A stretch of 64,000 nucleotides of DNA. Source: Sphingosinicella terrae. Lineage in GTDB: Bacteria; Pseudomonadota; Alphaproteobacteria; Sphingomonadales; Sphingomonadaceae. The notes under the pieces were generated by a model. That model had not been told where the DNA came from. It made no database searches and saw only the letters and a program-made list of their open reading frames with translations. The translations under genes were made by a program, and so were the position numbers. Location of the stretch: contig NZ_QDFY01000001.1 in the NCBI RefSeq assembly GCF_003347635.1, positions 558,001 through 622,000 on the forward strand, in the 5' to 3' direction. Below are positions 28,711-36,330 of this stretch, piece after piece. Position 1 is the first letter of the stretch. Each line of letters begins with the position of its first letter.

Positions 28711-29427
28711 GTGAACGGATTGATCGGACTGGGTGCGACCCTGGGTCTCCTCCTGCTGGCGGGAGGCCTGATCGGCCTGTCCAACCGCGAGGGATTCGCG
28801 CCGCGCTGGCTGCTGGTCGCGGCCGTGCTGGTGGCCGTGAACGACATCCTTCTCACCCGCGGATACGGCACGATCCCCGACCTGTTCACTGGGAGCGACT
28901 GGAACTGGCAGGGCAAGCTGGCCGCGTTGGCGGCGTCGCTGGCCATCGCGGCATTGCCGGTCTTCGGCTGGCGCAAGGTGGGACTGACCCTGGCCCATGC
29001 CCCCGGCAGCCTGAAGCCTTCCATCCCGGTCGTGCTCCTCTATTGCGCCTTCTTCCTCGCGCTCGCGGCGGCCTTTCCCAACGGCGAAGCCGATCGCGAG
29101 CTAATCGCCTTCCAGCTCACCATGCCGGGCCTCGAGGAGGAGATCTTCTATCGCGGCATCCTGCTGCTGGCGCTCGATCGAGCCTTCGCCGGCCGGGTCC
29201 GGTTCCTGGGGATCGAATGGGGCTGGGGCGCGATCCTCTCCTCTTTGCTGTTCGGGATGACCCACGCCTTCGGCTATGCCGACGGTGCCTTCTCGCTCGA
29301 CCCGATGGCCCTGGCCCTGACCGCGCTGCCCTCGTTCATCGCAATCTGGCTGCGGGTGCGGACGGGCAGCCTCCTGCTTCCGGTCTTCCTGCACAATTTC
29401 GGAAACTCGATCCTGCTTTCCGTGTAG
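28711..29427 (+). CDS. CPBP-family intramembrane metalloprotease
   Basis: A 238-residue multipass membrane protein (six to seven helices) with all CPBP/Abi motifs: motif 1 EEIFYRG (Glu143, Glu144, Arg148), motif 2 FGMTHAFGYADG with a histidine, and motif 3 FLHNFGNS. Members include CAAX prenyl endopeptidases and bacteriocin self-immunity proteins; in bacteria without prenylated substrates the targets are mostly unknown. Starts at GTG 28711, preceded by GAGG four bases away. It may belong with the membrane AraC regulator upstream. Confidence 0.88.
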   Translation: MNGLIGLGATLGLLLLAGGLIGLSNREGFAPRWLLVAAVLVAVNDILLTRGYGTIPDLFTGSDWNWQGKLAALAASLAIAALPVFGWRKVGLTLAHAPGSLKPSIPVVLLYCAFFLALAAAFPNGEADRELIAFQLTMPGLEEEIFYRGILLLALDRAFAGRVRFLGIEWGWGAILSSLLFGMTHAFGYADGAFSLDPMALALTALPSFIAIWLRVRTGSLLLPVFLHNFGNSILLSV

Positions 29428-29530
29428 ACGATCGGACCTGGGTGGCATGCGGCCTTGTTTCGCCGCCGCCACGACCTTCACCCCATGTTCACGTGCCGGA
29501 GCGGCATGTCGTTTTGGCAAAGGAAGGCTG

Positions 29531-30013
29531 ATGACCACCGCCATTCTGCCGATCGCAGTGCCCGCCGTCGCACCCTCGCATCCCGAGACACGGCACTGGC
29601 GAGACCCGGTCCGCATCCTGTGGGCGGCGCTGCTGCTGGCGGGCATGCCGGCGACTGCCCGGGGACAGGCGCCCCGGGTTCCGGTGCCGATCATGGCCGG
29701 CGACCCGGCCGCGTCGCTCGCCTGCTCGACCGCGTCGATCATGAACCCCGACCGCCACAATGGCCTCGTCCCGGTTCGCGCCGGACCTTCGGTACGCGAG
29801 CGGGCGCTTGCCCGCCTTGCCGACGGGGAAGCGGTGTTCGCCTGCATCCGCCGCGGCGACTGGTTCGGAATCGTCTTCGAGGCGCCCGGCGAGCGGACGG
29901 GCTGCGGCCTCGGGCCGGCGCCTTCGGTCTCCGAAACCTATTCCGGACCGTGCCGGTCGGGATGGGTGCGTTACCGCCATCTCGGCGGTTACGCGGACTG
30001 GATCAGTCCGTGA
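29531..30013 (+). CDS. Secreted protein with SH3-like domain
   Basis: A 160-residue protein whose N-terminus has a long n-region (about 1-25) then a hydrophobic helix and AxA-like cleavage site (ILWAALLLAGMPATARG, about 30-47). The rest resembles a bacterial SH3 domain (LVPVRAGPSVRERALARLAD, AVFACIRRGDWFGIVF), with four cysteines (CSTAS, FACIRR, GCGLG, GPCRSG) that could pair in the periplasm. ATG 29531 is preceded by AGGAAGG; a frame to 29447 has no extra support. SH3 domains of this sort bind cell-wall peptides or other ligands. The next gene overlaps the stop by 4 bases, so the two are probably coexpressed. Confidence 0.8.
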   Translation: MTTAILPIAVPAVAPSHPETRHWRDPVRILWAALLLAGMPATARGQAPRVPVPIMAGDPAASLACSTASIMNPDRHNGLVPVRAGPSVRERALARLADGEAVFACIRRGDWFGIVFEAPGERTGCGLGPAPSVSETYSGPCRSGWVRYRHLGGYADWISP

Positions 30014-30384
30014 CCTCGCGCCGGAGCGCACCAGCGGCACGGGGTCGATCGATCCTCGTCGCCTTCTCCTGGCTCCTGCTCGTTGGAGCGGCGTCGCCGC
30101 CGAGCCCGCCGGACCGCCCCGAGGTCGTGGCTGGCCTGTCGGTGCAGTGGAGGGCGGCGCTTTCCGGCGCCTTCGACCTCTTCGCGCAGGAGCGCAATCG
30201 CGATCCCGACTGCTTCTCGGTCCATGCCTCGGTCGAGGGGGAGGCGCTGCTGGTCCATTTTGTCGCCGGCCGGCCGCTTCCGCAGGACGCGCATGTGCGC
30301 GGCTGCTGCACGAGCTGCGGCACGAGCATCGCCTTCCTGATGTCGCGCGAGGGCAGGCTGCTGCGCAGGATCGCCGTGCGCTGA
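30010..30384 (+). CDS. Small exported protein with CC-TSC-G cysteine cluster
   Basis: A 124-residue protein starting at a GTG overlapping the previous stop (GTGA). It has an N-terminal hydrophobic segment (about 14-28, SILVAFSWLLLVGAAS) and a C-terminal domain ending RGCCTSCGTSIAFLM, in which CCTSCG is a compact cysteine cluster that could bind metal or form disulfides. Long overlapping frames on the same strand are out of phase with this coding pattern. No family recognised. Coupling to the SH3-like gene suggests a shared envelope role. Confidence 0.62.
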   Translation: MTSRRSAPAARGRSILVAFSWLLLVGAASPPSPPDRPEVVAGLSVQWRAALSGAFDLFAQERNRDPDCFSVHASVEGEALLVHFVAGRPLPQDAHVRGCCTSCGTSIAFLMSREGRLLRRIAVR

Positions 30385-30402
30385 GACGTGAGGAAGGTCG
30401 GC

Positions 30403-30429
30403 GGCCGCCTCCACGGCGGCAGCGCGGCC
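30403..30429. terminator. GC-rich hairpin between convergent genes
   Basis: GGCCGC and GCGGCC form an outer stem and GCCG/CGGC an alternative inner one in the 51-base gap between the cysteine-cluster gene and the convergent LD-carboxypeptidase. No T-run; termination is only a possibility. Confidence 0.3.
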
Positions 30430-30435
30430 ACGGGT

Positions 30436-31467
30436 TCAGGCGACGACCGGCTCGAGGATCCGGATCGTTCCCGCTTCCGCGTCGATCTCGGCCGGAATAC
30501 CGACCGGGATGCTGAACTGGTTGGCGACATGGCCGATGAGGGCGCCCTGGAAGGCCGGTACGCCGAGCGGGGCCAGATGCTGCTCCAGCACCTGCGACAG
30601 GGTGAAGCCGACCGTCGAAGAGCCTTGCGACGTGCAGCTGGTGCACTGGCCGAACACCACGCCGGCGACCTTGCCGAGGATGCCGGCGAGGGCGAGCTGG
30701 GTCAGCATCCTGTCGATCCGATATTCCGCCTCGTCGACATCCTCGATGAAGAGGATCGCGCCGTCGAAGTCGGGCAGGTAAGGCGTGCCCACCAACGCCG
30801 CGAGGACGGTGAGATTGCCGCCCAGGAGCGGCCCGGTCGCCCGCCCCGGACGGAAGGTACGGATCCGCCCCGATCGCTGGACGAGGCGATCCTCGGTGCC
30901 AGGCGGGGTGCTGTAGGTCGGAGTCTCTCCCTCGAAGACGAGCCCGCGGAAGGATTCCCACGAAAGCTCGCCCCAGGAGCTGGCGGCATTGGGCCCGTGA
31001 ATGGTGGGGCAGTCGGTCCGGGCCGCCAGAGCGAGATGAAGCGCGGTGATGTCGCTGAAGCCGATCAGCAGCTTCGGGTTGGCCCGGATCACGTCGAAAT
31101 CGAGGTGCGGCAGGATGCGTGCGCAGCCCCAGCCGCCGCGGACGGCAAAGATCGCCTTTACCGCCGGGTCGCGGTACATCGCCATCAGGTCGCCGCCCCG
31201 CTCCTCGTCGCGGCCGGCGAGATAGCCGTAACGGCTGAGCAGATGCGGCGCCGGCCGCGGCACCAGACCCATTGCCCGGACGGTTTCAAGGACCACGGCG
31301 AGATCGAAGGAATCGGCGGTAAAGCCGGCGGGCTCGACCAGGCCGACCGTGTCGCCGGGCCGGAGGCGCGGCGGCTTGCGCCGGGCGGGAAGCGTTGCCG
31401 CGAAAGCAGGGGCCGGCATCGCCATCGCGGCGCCGAGGAGCTGGATCAGGGTTCGACGATCGATCAT
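30436..31467 (-). CDS. ldcA: LD-carboxypeptidase, S66 family
   Basis: Removes the terminal D-Ala from tetrapeptide stems during peptidoglycan recycling. The 343-residue protein has an N-terminal signal with a twin-Arg pair (MIDRRTLIQLLGAAMAMPAP), so Tat export is possible although the motif is not canonical. The S66 catalytic residues are visible: nucleophile Ser in IGFSDITALHLAL, Glu in FIEDVDEAEYRIDRML and the late His in GALIGHVANQFSIPVG. A signal peptide is unusual because E. coli LdcA is cytoplasmic, but exported homologues exist. Downstream of greB on the minus strand with a 200-base gap, so probably its own unit. Confidence 0.9.
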   Translation of the reverse strand: MIDRRTLIQLLGAAMAMPAPAFAATLPARRKPPRLRPGDTVGLVEPAGFTADSFDLAVVLETVRAMGLVPRPAPHLLSRYGYLAGRDEERGGDLMAMYRDPAVKAIFAVRGGWGCARILPHLDFDVIRANPKLLIGFSDITALHLALAARTDCPTIHGPNAASSWGELSWESFRGLVFEGETPTYSTPPGTEDRLVQRSGRIRTFRPGRATGPLLGGNLTVLAALVGTPYLPDFDGAILFIEDVDEAEYRIDRMLTQLALAGILGKVAGVVFGQCTSCTSQGSSTVGFTLSQVLEQHLAPLGVPAFQGALIGHVANQFSIPVGIPAEIDAEAGTIRILEPVVA

Positions 31468-31668
31468 CCACGCCGCATATCAAAGCGCTCGCGCGACCGC
31501 GACTCTCTCCGGTCGGAGCCGCCGAGCCTAGCCACTCTACGCAGCCGGCGCATGGCGATTCCCATCGGGTCTGGAGAGATTGCGGACAGGAGAGTGATCG
31601 ATCGCGCATCGACGGTGCGCCACGGGGGCGCTTTCTGCCGGCTGCCTCGGTGCAGACGCCGCCTAGTC

Positions 31669-32154
31669 TCAGCCCTGCGGATAGTCGATCCCGACCACCT
31701 CATATTCCTTCTCGCCACTCGGCAGTACCACACGCCGCAAATCCCCGACCGCCGCGCCGCGGATCGCGCGGGCCATCGGCGAGTACCAGCTGATCGCGCC
31801 GGCCGAGGCGTCGGCCTCGTCCTCGCCGACAAGGGTGACGGTGCGGCGGTTGTCATCCTCGTCGGCCAGGGTCACCGTCGCCCCGAACCAGGCGCGGCTC
31901 CGGTCCGGCTGGCGGGCAGGCTCGGTCACCTTGGCGGCAGCCATCCGCCGCGACAGGAAGTTGATCCGGCGATCGACCTCGCGCAAACGCCGTCGGCCAT
32001 ATTGATAATCGGCATTCTCGGAACGGTCGCCATTGGCCGCGGCCCAGGCGATCGTCTCGAGCAGCTTCGGCCGCTCGCCGCCGAACAGGGCCTCATATTC
32101 CTCGCGCAGCCGGCGATAGCCGGCGGGGGTGATGTAGTTGGGGCGGTCGCTCAT
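31669..32154 (-). CDS. greB: Transcription elongation factor GreB
   Basis: Rescues backtracked RNA polymerase by stimulating cleavage of the nascent RNA. The 161-residue protein has the coiled-coil N-terminal domain (about 1-78) with the acidic tip region ANGDRSENADYQYGRRRLRE, in which the Asp and Glu of the DxxSE motif act at the polymerase active site, and a C-terminal FKBP-like domain (PMARAIRGAAVGD). YGRRRLREVDRRINFLSRR is typical of GreB rather than GreA. It starts 39 bases after the transglycosylase stop, so both may be one transcript. Confidence 0.93.
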   Translation of the reverse strand: MSDRPNYITPAGYRRLREEYEALFGGERPKLLETIAWAAANGDRSENADYQYGRRRLREVDRRINFLSRRMAAAKVTEPARQPDRSRAWFGATVTLADEDDNRRTVTLVGEDEADASAGAISWYSPMARAIRGAAVGDLRRVVLPSGEKEYEVVGIDYPQG

Positions 32155-32193
32155 CGCGCCTTCCCTAGCCCCGATCCCCCGCGCCGGGAACGC

Positions 32194-34221
32194 TCAGCCC
32201 GGCTGCTGCTCGCCCAGATAGTAGGACAGGCGGTTCTGTGGAGGGCTGCCGGCCCGGTTCGGATTCATGAGGTCGTAGACGACCGCATTCTCCAGAACCC
32301 GCTGGACGTAGTTGCGGGTCTCGAAGAACGGGATCTCCTCGATCCAGTCGATCATCGCGATGCTGCCGGTGCGCGGGTCGCCATTCTCGCGGATCCAGCG
32401 GCGGACATTGCCGGCGCCGGCATTGTAGCTCGCCACCGCCAGAGGATAATTGCCACCCCACTGGTTCAGCAGCTGGTTGAAGTAGGTCGAACCGAGCAGC
32501 ACGTTGTATTCCGGGTCGCCGGTGAGACGATCGGGCGCATAGCCGATTCCGAGCCGGCCGGCGACCTCGCGGGCCGTGCCCGGCATCAACTGCATCAGCC
32601 CGCGTGCGCCGGCCCGGCTGATCGCCTGGCGGTCGAACAGGCTTTCCTGGCGCGTGATCGCGTGGACGATCGTCCAGTGGCGTTGCTGGGCCGCCGGCAC
32701 CCGCACCTCGGGGAATCCCCAGCGCTTATATTCGAACGAGCCGTCGGTGCGCGCCTGGCGGGCGACCAGCACGCCGAGATCGACCCGGCCGATCTGCTCG
32801 CCGAGCTGGACCGCCATCAGCCGCTCATTGTCGGTGTCGACATGCTGGGCCAGCGCGCGGACGAAGTCGGTCTGGTCGCGCCACTGGCCGATCTGCCCGA
32901 GATAGCGGACGGCGGCGACGATCGGCTGGTTGTAGAAGGCCTGGCGCTCCGCCGGGCTCGGCGTCACCGCGACGGGCGGCGTCGGCGCCGGCAGCGGGCG
33001 GCCGAGGCGCTCGGCGGCAAGCTGGCCGTAATATTGGTCGTAATGGCCAGCCGCTTCCTCGAGCAGGGTGCGGGACTGGCCGGTCTGGCCGGCGCGGTTC
33101 GCCGCTCGGGCGGCCCAATAGAGCCCCTTCGTCTGGGTCTGCGGCGATTGCGCGGCCCGGGCATAACGCTCGAACATGCCGATCGCGTCCGCCGGCCGGT
33201 TGAGCTTGAGCAGGGCCGACGTGCCGGCCAACCAGGTCAGATTGGTATATTCGTCGCGCTCGCCGAAGCTCTTCTGACTGACGTCGGTGCCGGTCGGGTA
33301 GATGCCGTCCACCTGGCTCGCAATCTGGTAGGCGAGCGTCCATTGCCGGTCGTTGGCCGCGCCGCGCGCGATGGTGACCAGGGCCTCCATATATTTTTCG
33401 GGGTTGGCCGGCGCCGTCGTCAGCCGCCGCGGTTGGGCGAGGAGTTCGCGCGCACCCATCGAATTTCCGGTCTCGCGCATCCATTTGGCGCGATCGATGA
33501 GCAGGCCGGGATCGCCGGCGCCGGCGGAGCCCAGAGCGGCGACGCGCGAGGCGGCGTCGGGCGCGCGGGCCTGGAGCGCCAGTCGCGCCTCGTAGAGCGG
33601 TCGCCGCGCCGGCGAAACCCAGGCGAGCGTCCGCTGCGCGCTTTGGGTGTCGCCATTGTCGAGCAGCGCGTCCATGCGCCGATCATGATCCTGCGGCGTC
33701 AGCGCTCCGCCGAATGCGCCGAGCATCCGCTGCTCGACGGCGACAGGGAGCACGCCCGCGGTCCAGGCGGCCCGCGCCGCATTGCGCGCCTCGTCCGGTC
33801 GGCCGCCGGAGAGAAGCGCGAAGGCATGGCCGGCATGGCCGGTGGCGGTCAGCGGCGGAAAGGCCTGGAAGAAACGGATCGCCTCGGCCGAGGAAACCCC
33901 GGGCTCGGCCGACTGGCGCTCGGCGACTCGGCGCAACGCGCTCTCGCCGGGCCAGCCGCGATGGGCGACCAGGAAGGAAGCGTAAGAGGAGAAGGGAAGA
34001 TTGTCGTTCCCGCGCAGGCTCCGCCAGCGCTCGATGCTGGACGCGATCGCGCTCGACGGGCCAGGCGCGGCTTGGGCCGCGACGGCCGCCGCCACCGGTA
34101 GCAAGGAGGCCTGCCTGACTGCCGGTTCGGGATTGGACACGCGAATCGGCCCGACGGCGCTTCCCGCGACCGCTGCGACCGACACCCCCAGGAGAAGAAG
34201 AACACCCGCTCTCTTGTGCAT
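32194..34221 (-). CDS. slt: Soluble lytic murein transglycosylase
   Basis: Cleaves the MurNAc-GlcNAc bond of peptidoglycan with formation of 1,6-anhydroMurNAc. The 675-residue periplasmic protein has a signal peptide (HKRAGVLLLLGVSVAAVAGS), a long alpha-helical superhelical region (about 60-500) and a C-terminal GH23 SLT domain with catalytic Glu526 in ITRQESLFD, followed by GARGLMQLMPGTA and ASYNAGAGNV. The start is uncertain: ATG 34221 gives the signal peptide, but the best ribosome-binding site (AAGGAGGGGGG) is about 25 bases upstream, so a non-ATG start slightly upstream is possible. Divergent from dapA. Confidence 0.92.
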   Translation of the reverse strand: MHKRAGVLLLLGVSVAAVAGSAVGPIRVSNPEPAVRQASLLPVAAAVAAQAAPGPSSAIASSIERWRSLRGNDNLPFSSYASFLVAHRGWPGESALRRVAERQSAEPGVSSAEAIRFFQAFPPLTATGHAGHAFALLSGGRPDEARNAARAAWTAGVLPVAVEQRMLGAFGGALTPQDHDRRMDALLDNGDTQSAQRTLAWVSPARRPLYEARLALQARAPDAASRVAALGSAGAGDPGLLIDRAKWMRETGNSMGARELLAQPRRLTTAPANPEKYMEALVTIARGAANDRQWTLAYQIASQVDGIYPTGTDVSQKSFGERDEYTNLTWLAGTSALLKLNRPADAIGMFERYARAAQSPQTQTKGLYWAARAANRAGQTGQSRTLLEEAAGHYDQYYGQLAAERLGRPLPAPTPPVAVTPSPAERQAFYNQPIVAAVRYLGQIGQWRDQTDFVRALAQHVDTDNERLMAVQLGEQIGRVDLGVLVARQARTDGSFEYKRWGFPEVRVPAAQQRHWTIVHAITRQESLFDRQAISRAGARGLMQLMPGTAREVAGRLGIGYAPDRLTGDPEYNVLLGSTYFNQLLNQWGGNYPLAVASYNAGAGNVRRWIRENGDPRTGSIAMIDWIEEIPFFETRNYVQRVLENAVVYDLMNPNRAGSPPQNRLSYYLGEQQPG

Positions 34222-34260
34222 GCTGGACAGAATGACGCCCCCCTCCTTATCAGACCCTGA

Positions 34261-34276
34261 ACATTCCCCGGAATGT
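34261..34276. promoter_or_regulatory. Dyad in slt/dapA divergent region
   Basis: ACATTCC-CC-GGAATGT has exact 7-base arms separated by two bases and lies between the divergent starts, 40 bases from slt and 51 from dapA. It could be an operator for one or both; no known regulator site is recognised. Confidence 0.4.
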
Positions 34277-34327
34277 CCGCCGGATTCTTCTTTGGCGATG
34301 CCGGGTTCCGAGTTGAAGGAGATGACC

Positions 34328-35212
34328 ATGTTCAGGGGCTCGATCCCGGCTCTGGTGACGCCATTTCGCGACGAAGCGTTTGACGAGCAGGCGTTCCGGG
34401 CTCACGTCGAGTGGCAGATAGACCAAGGAAGTCATGGCCTTGTCCCCTGCGGGACGACGGGCGAGGCGTCGACGATGAGCTTCGAGGAGCATTGGCGGGT
34501 GGTCGAAGTCTGCGTCGACCAGGCTGCCGGGCGGGTCCCGGTGATCGCCGGCTGCGGCTCCAACTGCACTCGCTCGGCGCGCGAGAACATGAAGGCGGCG
34601 CAGGATCGGGGCGCCGACGGCGCCTTGTGCGTCGTGCCTTATTACAACCGCCCCAACCAGGAGGGGTTGTACCGCCATTTTGCCGCCTTGGCCGATTCCT
34701 CGTCGCTGCCGATCGTCGTCTACAACGTTCCCGGCCGCACCGTCGCCGACATCTCGGTCGAGACGTTGGGTCGTCTCGCCGACCGGTCGACCGTCGTCGG
34801 GGTCAAGGACGCCACCGGCAACCTCGGCCGGGTCACCGCCCAACGCCTCGCCTGCGGCGAGGATTTCGCCCAGCTTTCGGGCAATGACGACATGGCTTTG
34901 GGCTTCATGGCGATGGGCGGGATCGGCTGCATCTCGGTCACGGCCAATGTCGCGCCGCGGCTGTGCAGCGAATTCCAGGAGGCCTGCCTGGCCGGAGACT
35001 GGACGAAAGCGCTTGCGCTCCAGGACCGTCTCTATCCGCTCCACGCTGCCTTGTTCAGCGACGCTTCACCGGGTCCGGTCAAATACGCGCTCAGCCGTGT
35101 CCACCCCGATTTCCCCGCCGAGCCTCGACTGCCGATGACGCCTCCCTCCGAGGCGAGCCGCCGTGCCGTCGACGCCGCGCTGGATCATGCAGGACTGGTG
35201 GGTTCTTCCTGA
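34328..35212 (+). CDS. dapA: 4-hydroxy-tetrahydrodipicolinate synthase
   Basis: Condenses pyruvate with aspartate semialdehyde, the first step to diaminopimelate and lysine. The 294-residue TIM-barrel protein has GTTGEASTM, the catalytic Tyr region [21 protein letters not shown] and the Schiff-base Lys160 in [12 protein letters not shown] 34328 was chosen because AAGGAG ends six bases before it; the ATG at 34322 directly abuts that site. The long upstream open frame back to 34001 is antisense to slt. The stop TGA shares its A with the smpB ATG, so the pair is translationally coupled. Confidence 0.96.
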   Translation: MFRGSIPALVTPFRDEAFDEQAFRAHVEWQIDQGSHGLVPCGTTGEASTMSFEEHWRVVEVCVDQAAGRVPVIAGCGSNCTRSARENMKAAQDRGADGALCVVPYYNRPNQEGLYRHFAALADSSSLPIVVYNVPGRTVADISVETLGRLADRSTVVGVKDATGNLGRVTAQRLACGEDFAQLSGNDDMALGFMAMGGIGCISVTANVAPRLCSEFQEACLAGDWTKALALQDRLYPLHAALFSDASPGPVKYALSRVHPDFPAEPRLPMTPPSEASRRAVDAALDHAGLVGSS

Positions 35213-35694
35213 TGGCACGCCCCCGTCACGCCACTTTCGACAAGAAGAAGATCGTCGCCGAGAATCGGCGGGCGCGCTTCGATTATGCGATCGAGGAGAC
35301 GTTCGAGGCCGGCATCGCGCTGACCGGCACAGAGGTGAAGTCGCTTCGCGGCGGCGAGGGCTCGATCGCGGAGAGCTACGCCGAGGTGAAGGACGATCAG
35401 GCCTGGCTGATCAACTCCAACATCCCGGAGTTCAGCCACGGCAACCGCTTCAACCACGAGCCCAAGCGGCCCCGCAAGCTGTTGCTCCACGGACGCGAGA
35501 TCGAGAAATTATTCGGCGCGGTGTCGCGCCAGGGGATGACGCTCGTCCCGCTCTCCATATATTTCAATTCTCAGGGACGCGCGAAAGTGGAACTGGCGCT
35601 GGCGAAAGGCCGCAAGCACCACGACAAGCGGGAATATGAGAAGGAAAAGGACTGGAAGAGGGAGCAGGGGCGGCTCCTTCGTCAACACGGATAG
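35212..35694 (+). CDS. smpB: tmRNA-binding protein SmpB
   Basis: Binds tmRNA and delivers it to stalled ribosomes for trans-translation. The 160-residue protein has the OB-fold signature [20 protein letters not shown], the GTEVKSLR motif and the basic C-terminal tail ([20 protein letters not shown]) that inserts into the mRNA channel. ATG overlaps the dapA stop (TGATG). The dapA-smpB order is widespread in alphaproteobacteria. The tmRNA gene itself is not in the window. Confidence 0.97.
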   Translation: MARPRHATFDKKKIVAENRRARFDYAIEETFEAGIALTGTEVKSLRGGEGSIAESYAEVKDDQAWLINSNIPEFSHGNRFNHEPKRPRKLLLHGREIEKLFGAVSRQGMTLVPLSIYFNSQGRAKVELALAKGRKHHDKREYEKEKDWKREQGRLLRQHG

Positions 35695-35711
35695 GCGCGT
35701 CGCGAAATCAG

Positions 35712-36272
35712 ATGGTCGAGCGGATCAGCAAATGGGTGGCGCGCAACGCGCCGAACCGCGAGGAGCTCGCCAAGAGCCGCTGGCTCAAGCCCTTCGGCAC
35801 GCGCGTGCTGCACAGCGAGTTTTGGCGCTTCACCCGCCGCTCGGTTCCGCGCGGGGTCGCCGCCGGCCTGTTCGTCGGCGTGTTCCTGCTCATTCCCGGG
35901 ATCCAGATCGTCGGATCGGCCCTGCTCGCCATTCCGTTCCGGGCGAACATCCCCGTCGCCGCGGCGATGACCTTCCTCACCAATCCGGCGACGACGCCCT
36001 TTCTGATCGCCGCCTCGCTCGAGCTCGGCAGCTTCTTCGGCTTCCGCACCGACATCGCTTCCTTCTACGCACTGATCGAGCGCGGCGCGGGCGTCGGCAG
36101 CTGGCTCAAATGGGCGTTTTCCGATGCCGCGCCGGCCTTGATCTCGGGCTTGTTCATCATCGGTCTTGGGGCAGCGCTCATCGGCTATCTGCTCTCGATC
36201 CTGGTCTGGCGCTGGTGGACCGGGCGAAAGTGGAAGCGCCGCGCGCTGAGGCGGGCTGCGCCGATTGAATGA
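35712..36272 (+). CDS. DUF2062 membrane protein
   Basis: A 186-residue protein with an N-terminal basic amphipathic stretch and a DUF2062 domain (about 35-180) with three to four hydrophobic segments: SVPRGVAAGLFVGVFLLIPG, IPVAAAMTFLTNPATTPFLI and a long C-terminal pair (ALISGLFIIGLGAALIGYLL). FLTNPATTP is a typical DUF2062 motif. Function unknown; the family is common in proteobacteria and often found close to smpB or with cell-envelope genes. Follows smpB by 17 bases and is likely in the dapA-smpB transcript. Confidence 0.87.
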   Translation: MVERISKWVARNAPNREELAKSRWLKPFGTRVLHSEFWRFTRRSVPRGVAAGLFVGVFLLIPGIQIVGSALLAIPFRANIPVAAAMTFLTNPATTPFLIAASLELGSFFGFRTDIASFYALIERGAGVGSWLKWAFSDAAPALISGLFIIGLGAALIGYLLSILVWRWWTGRKWKRRALRRAAPIE

Positions 36273-36330
36273 GGGTGGCTTCCTGCTAAACGCCGGCGTC
36301 ATTCACCGCTCCACATTTCCGGGAACATTC

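Noticed and set aside
30388-34101. A 1237-codon open frame on the plus strand, antisense to ldcA, greB and slt
   Set aside because: It lies opposite three recognisable genes, is Arg/Gly/Ala-rich without domains, and is what codon bias in a high-GC genome produces on the reverse strand.
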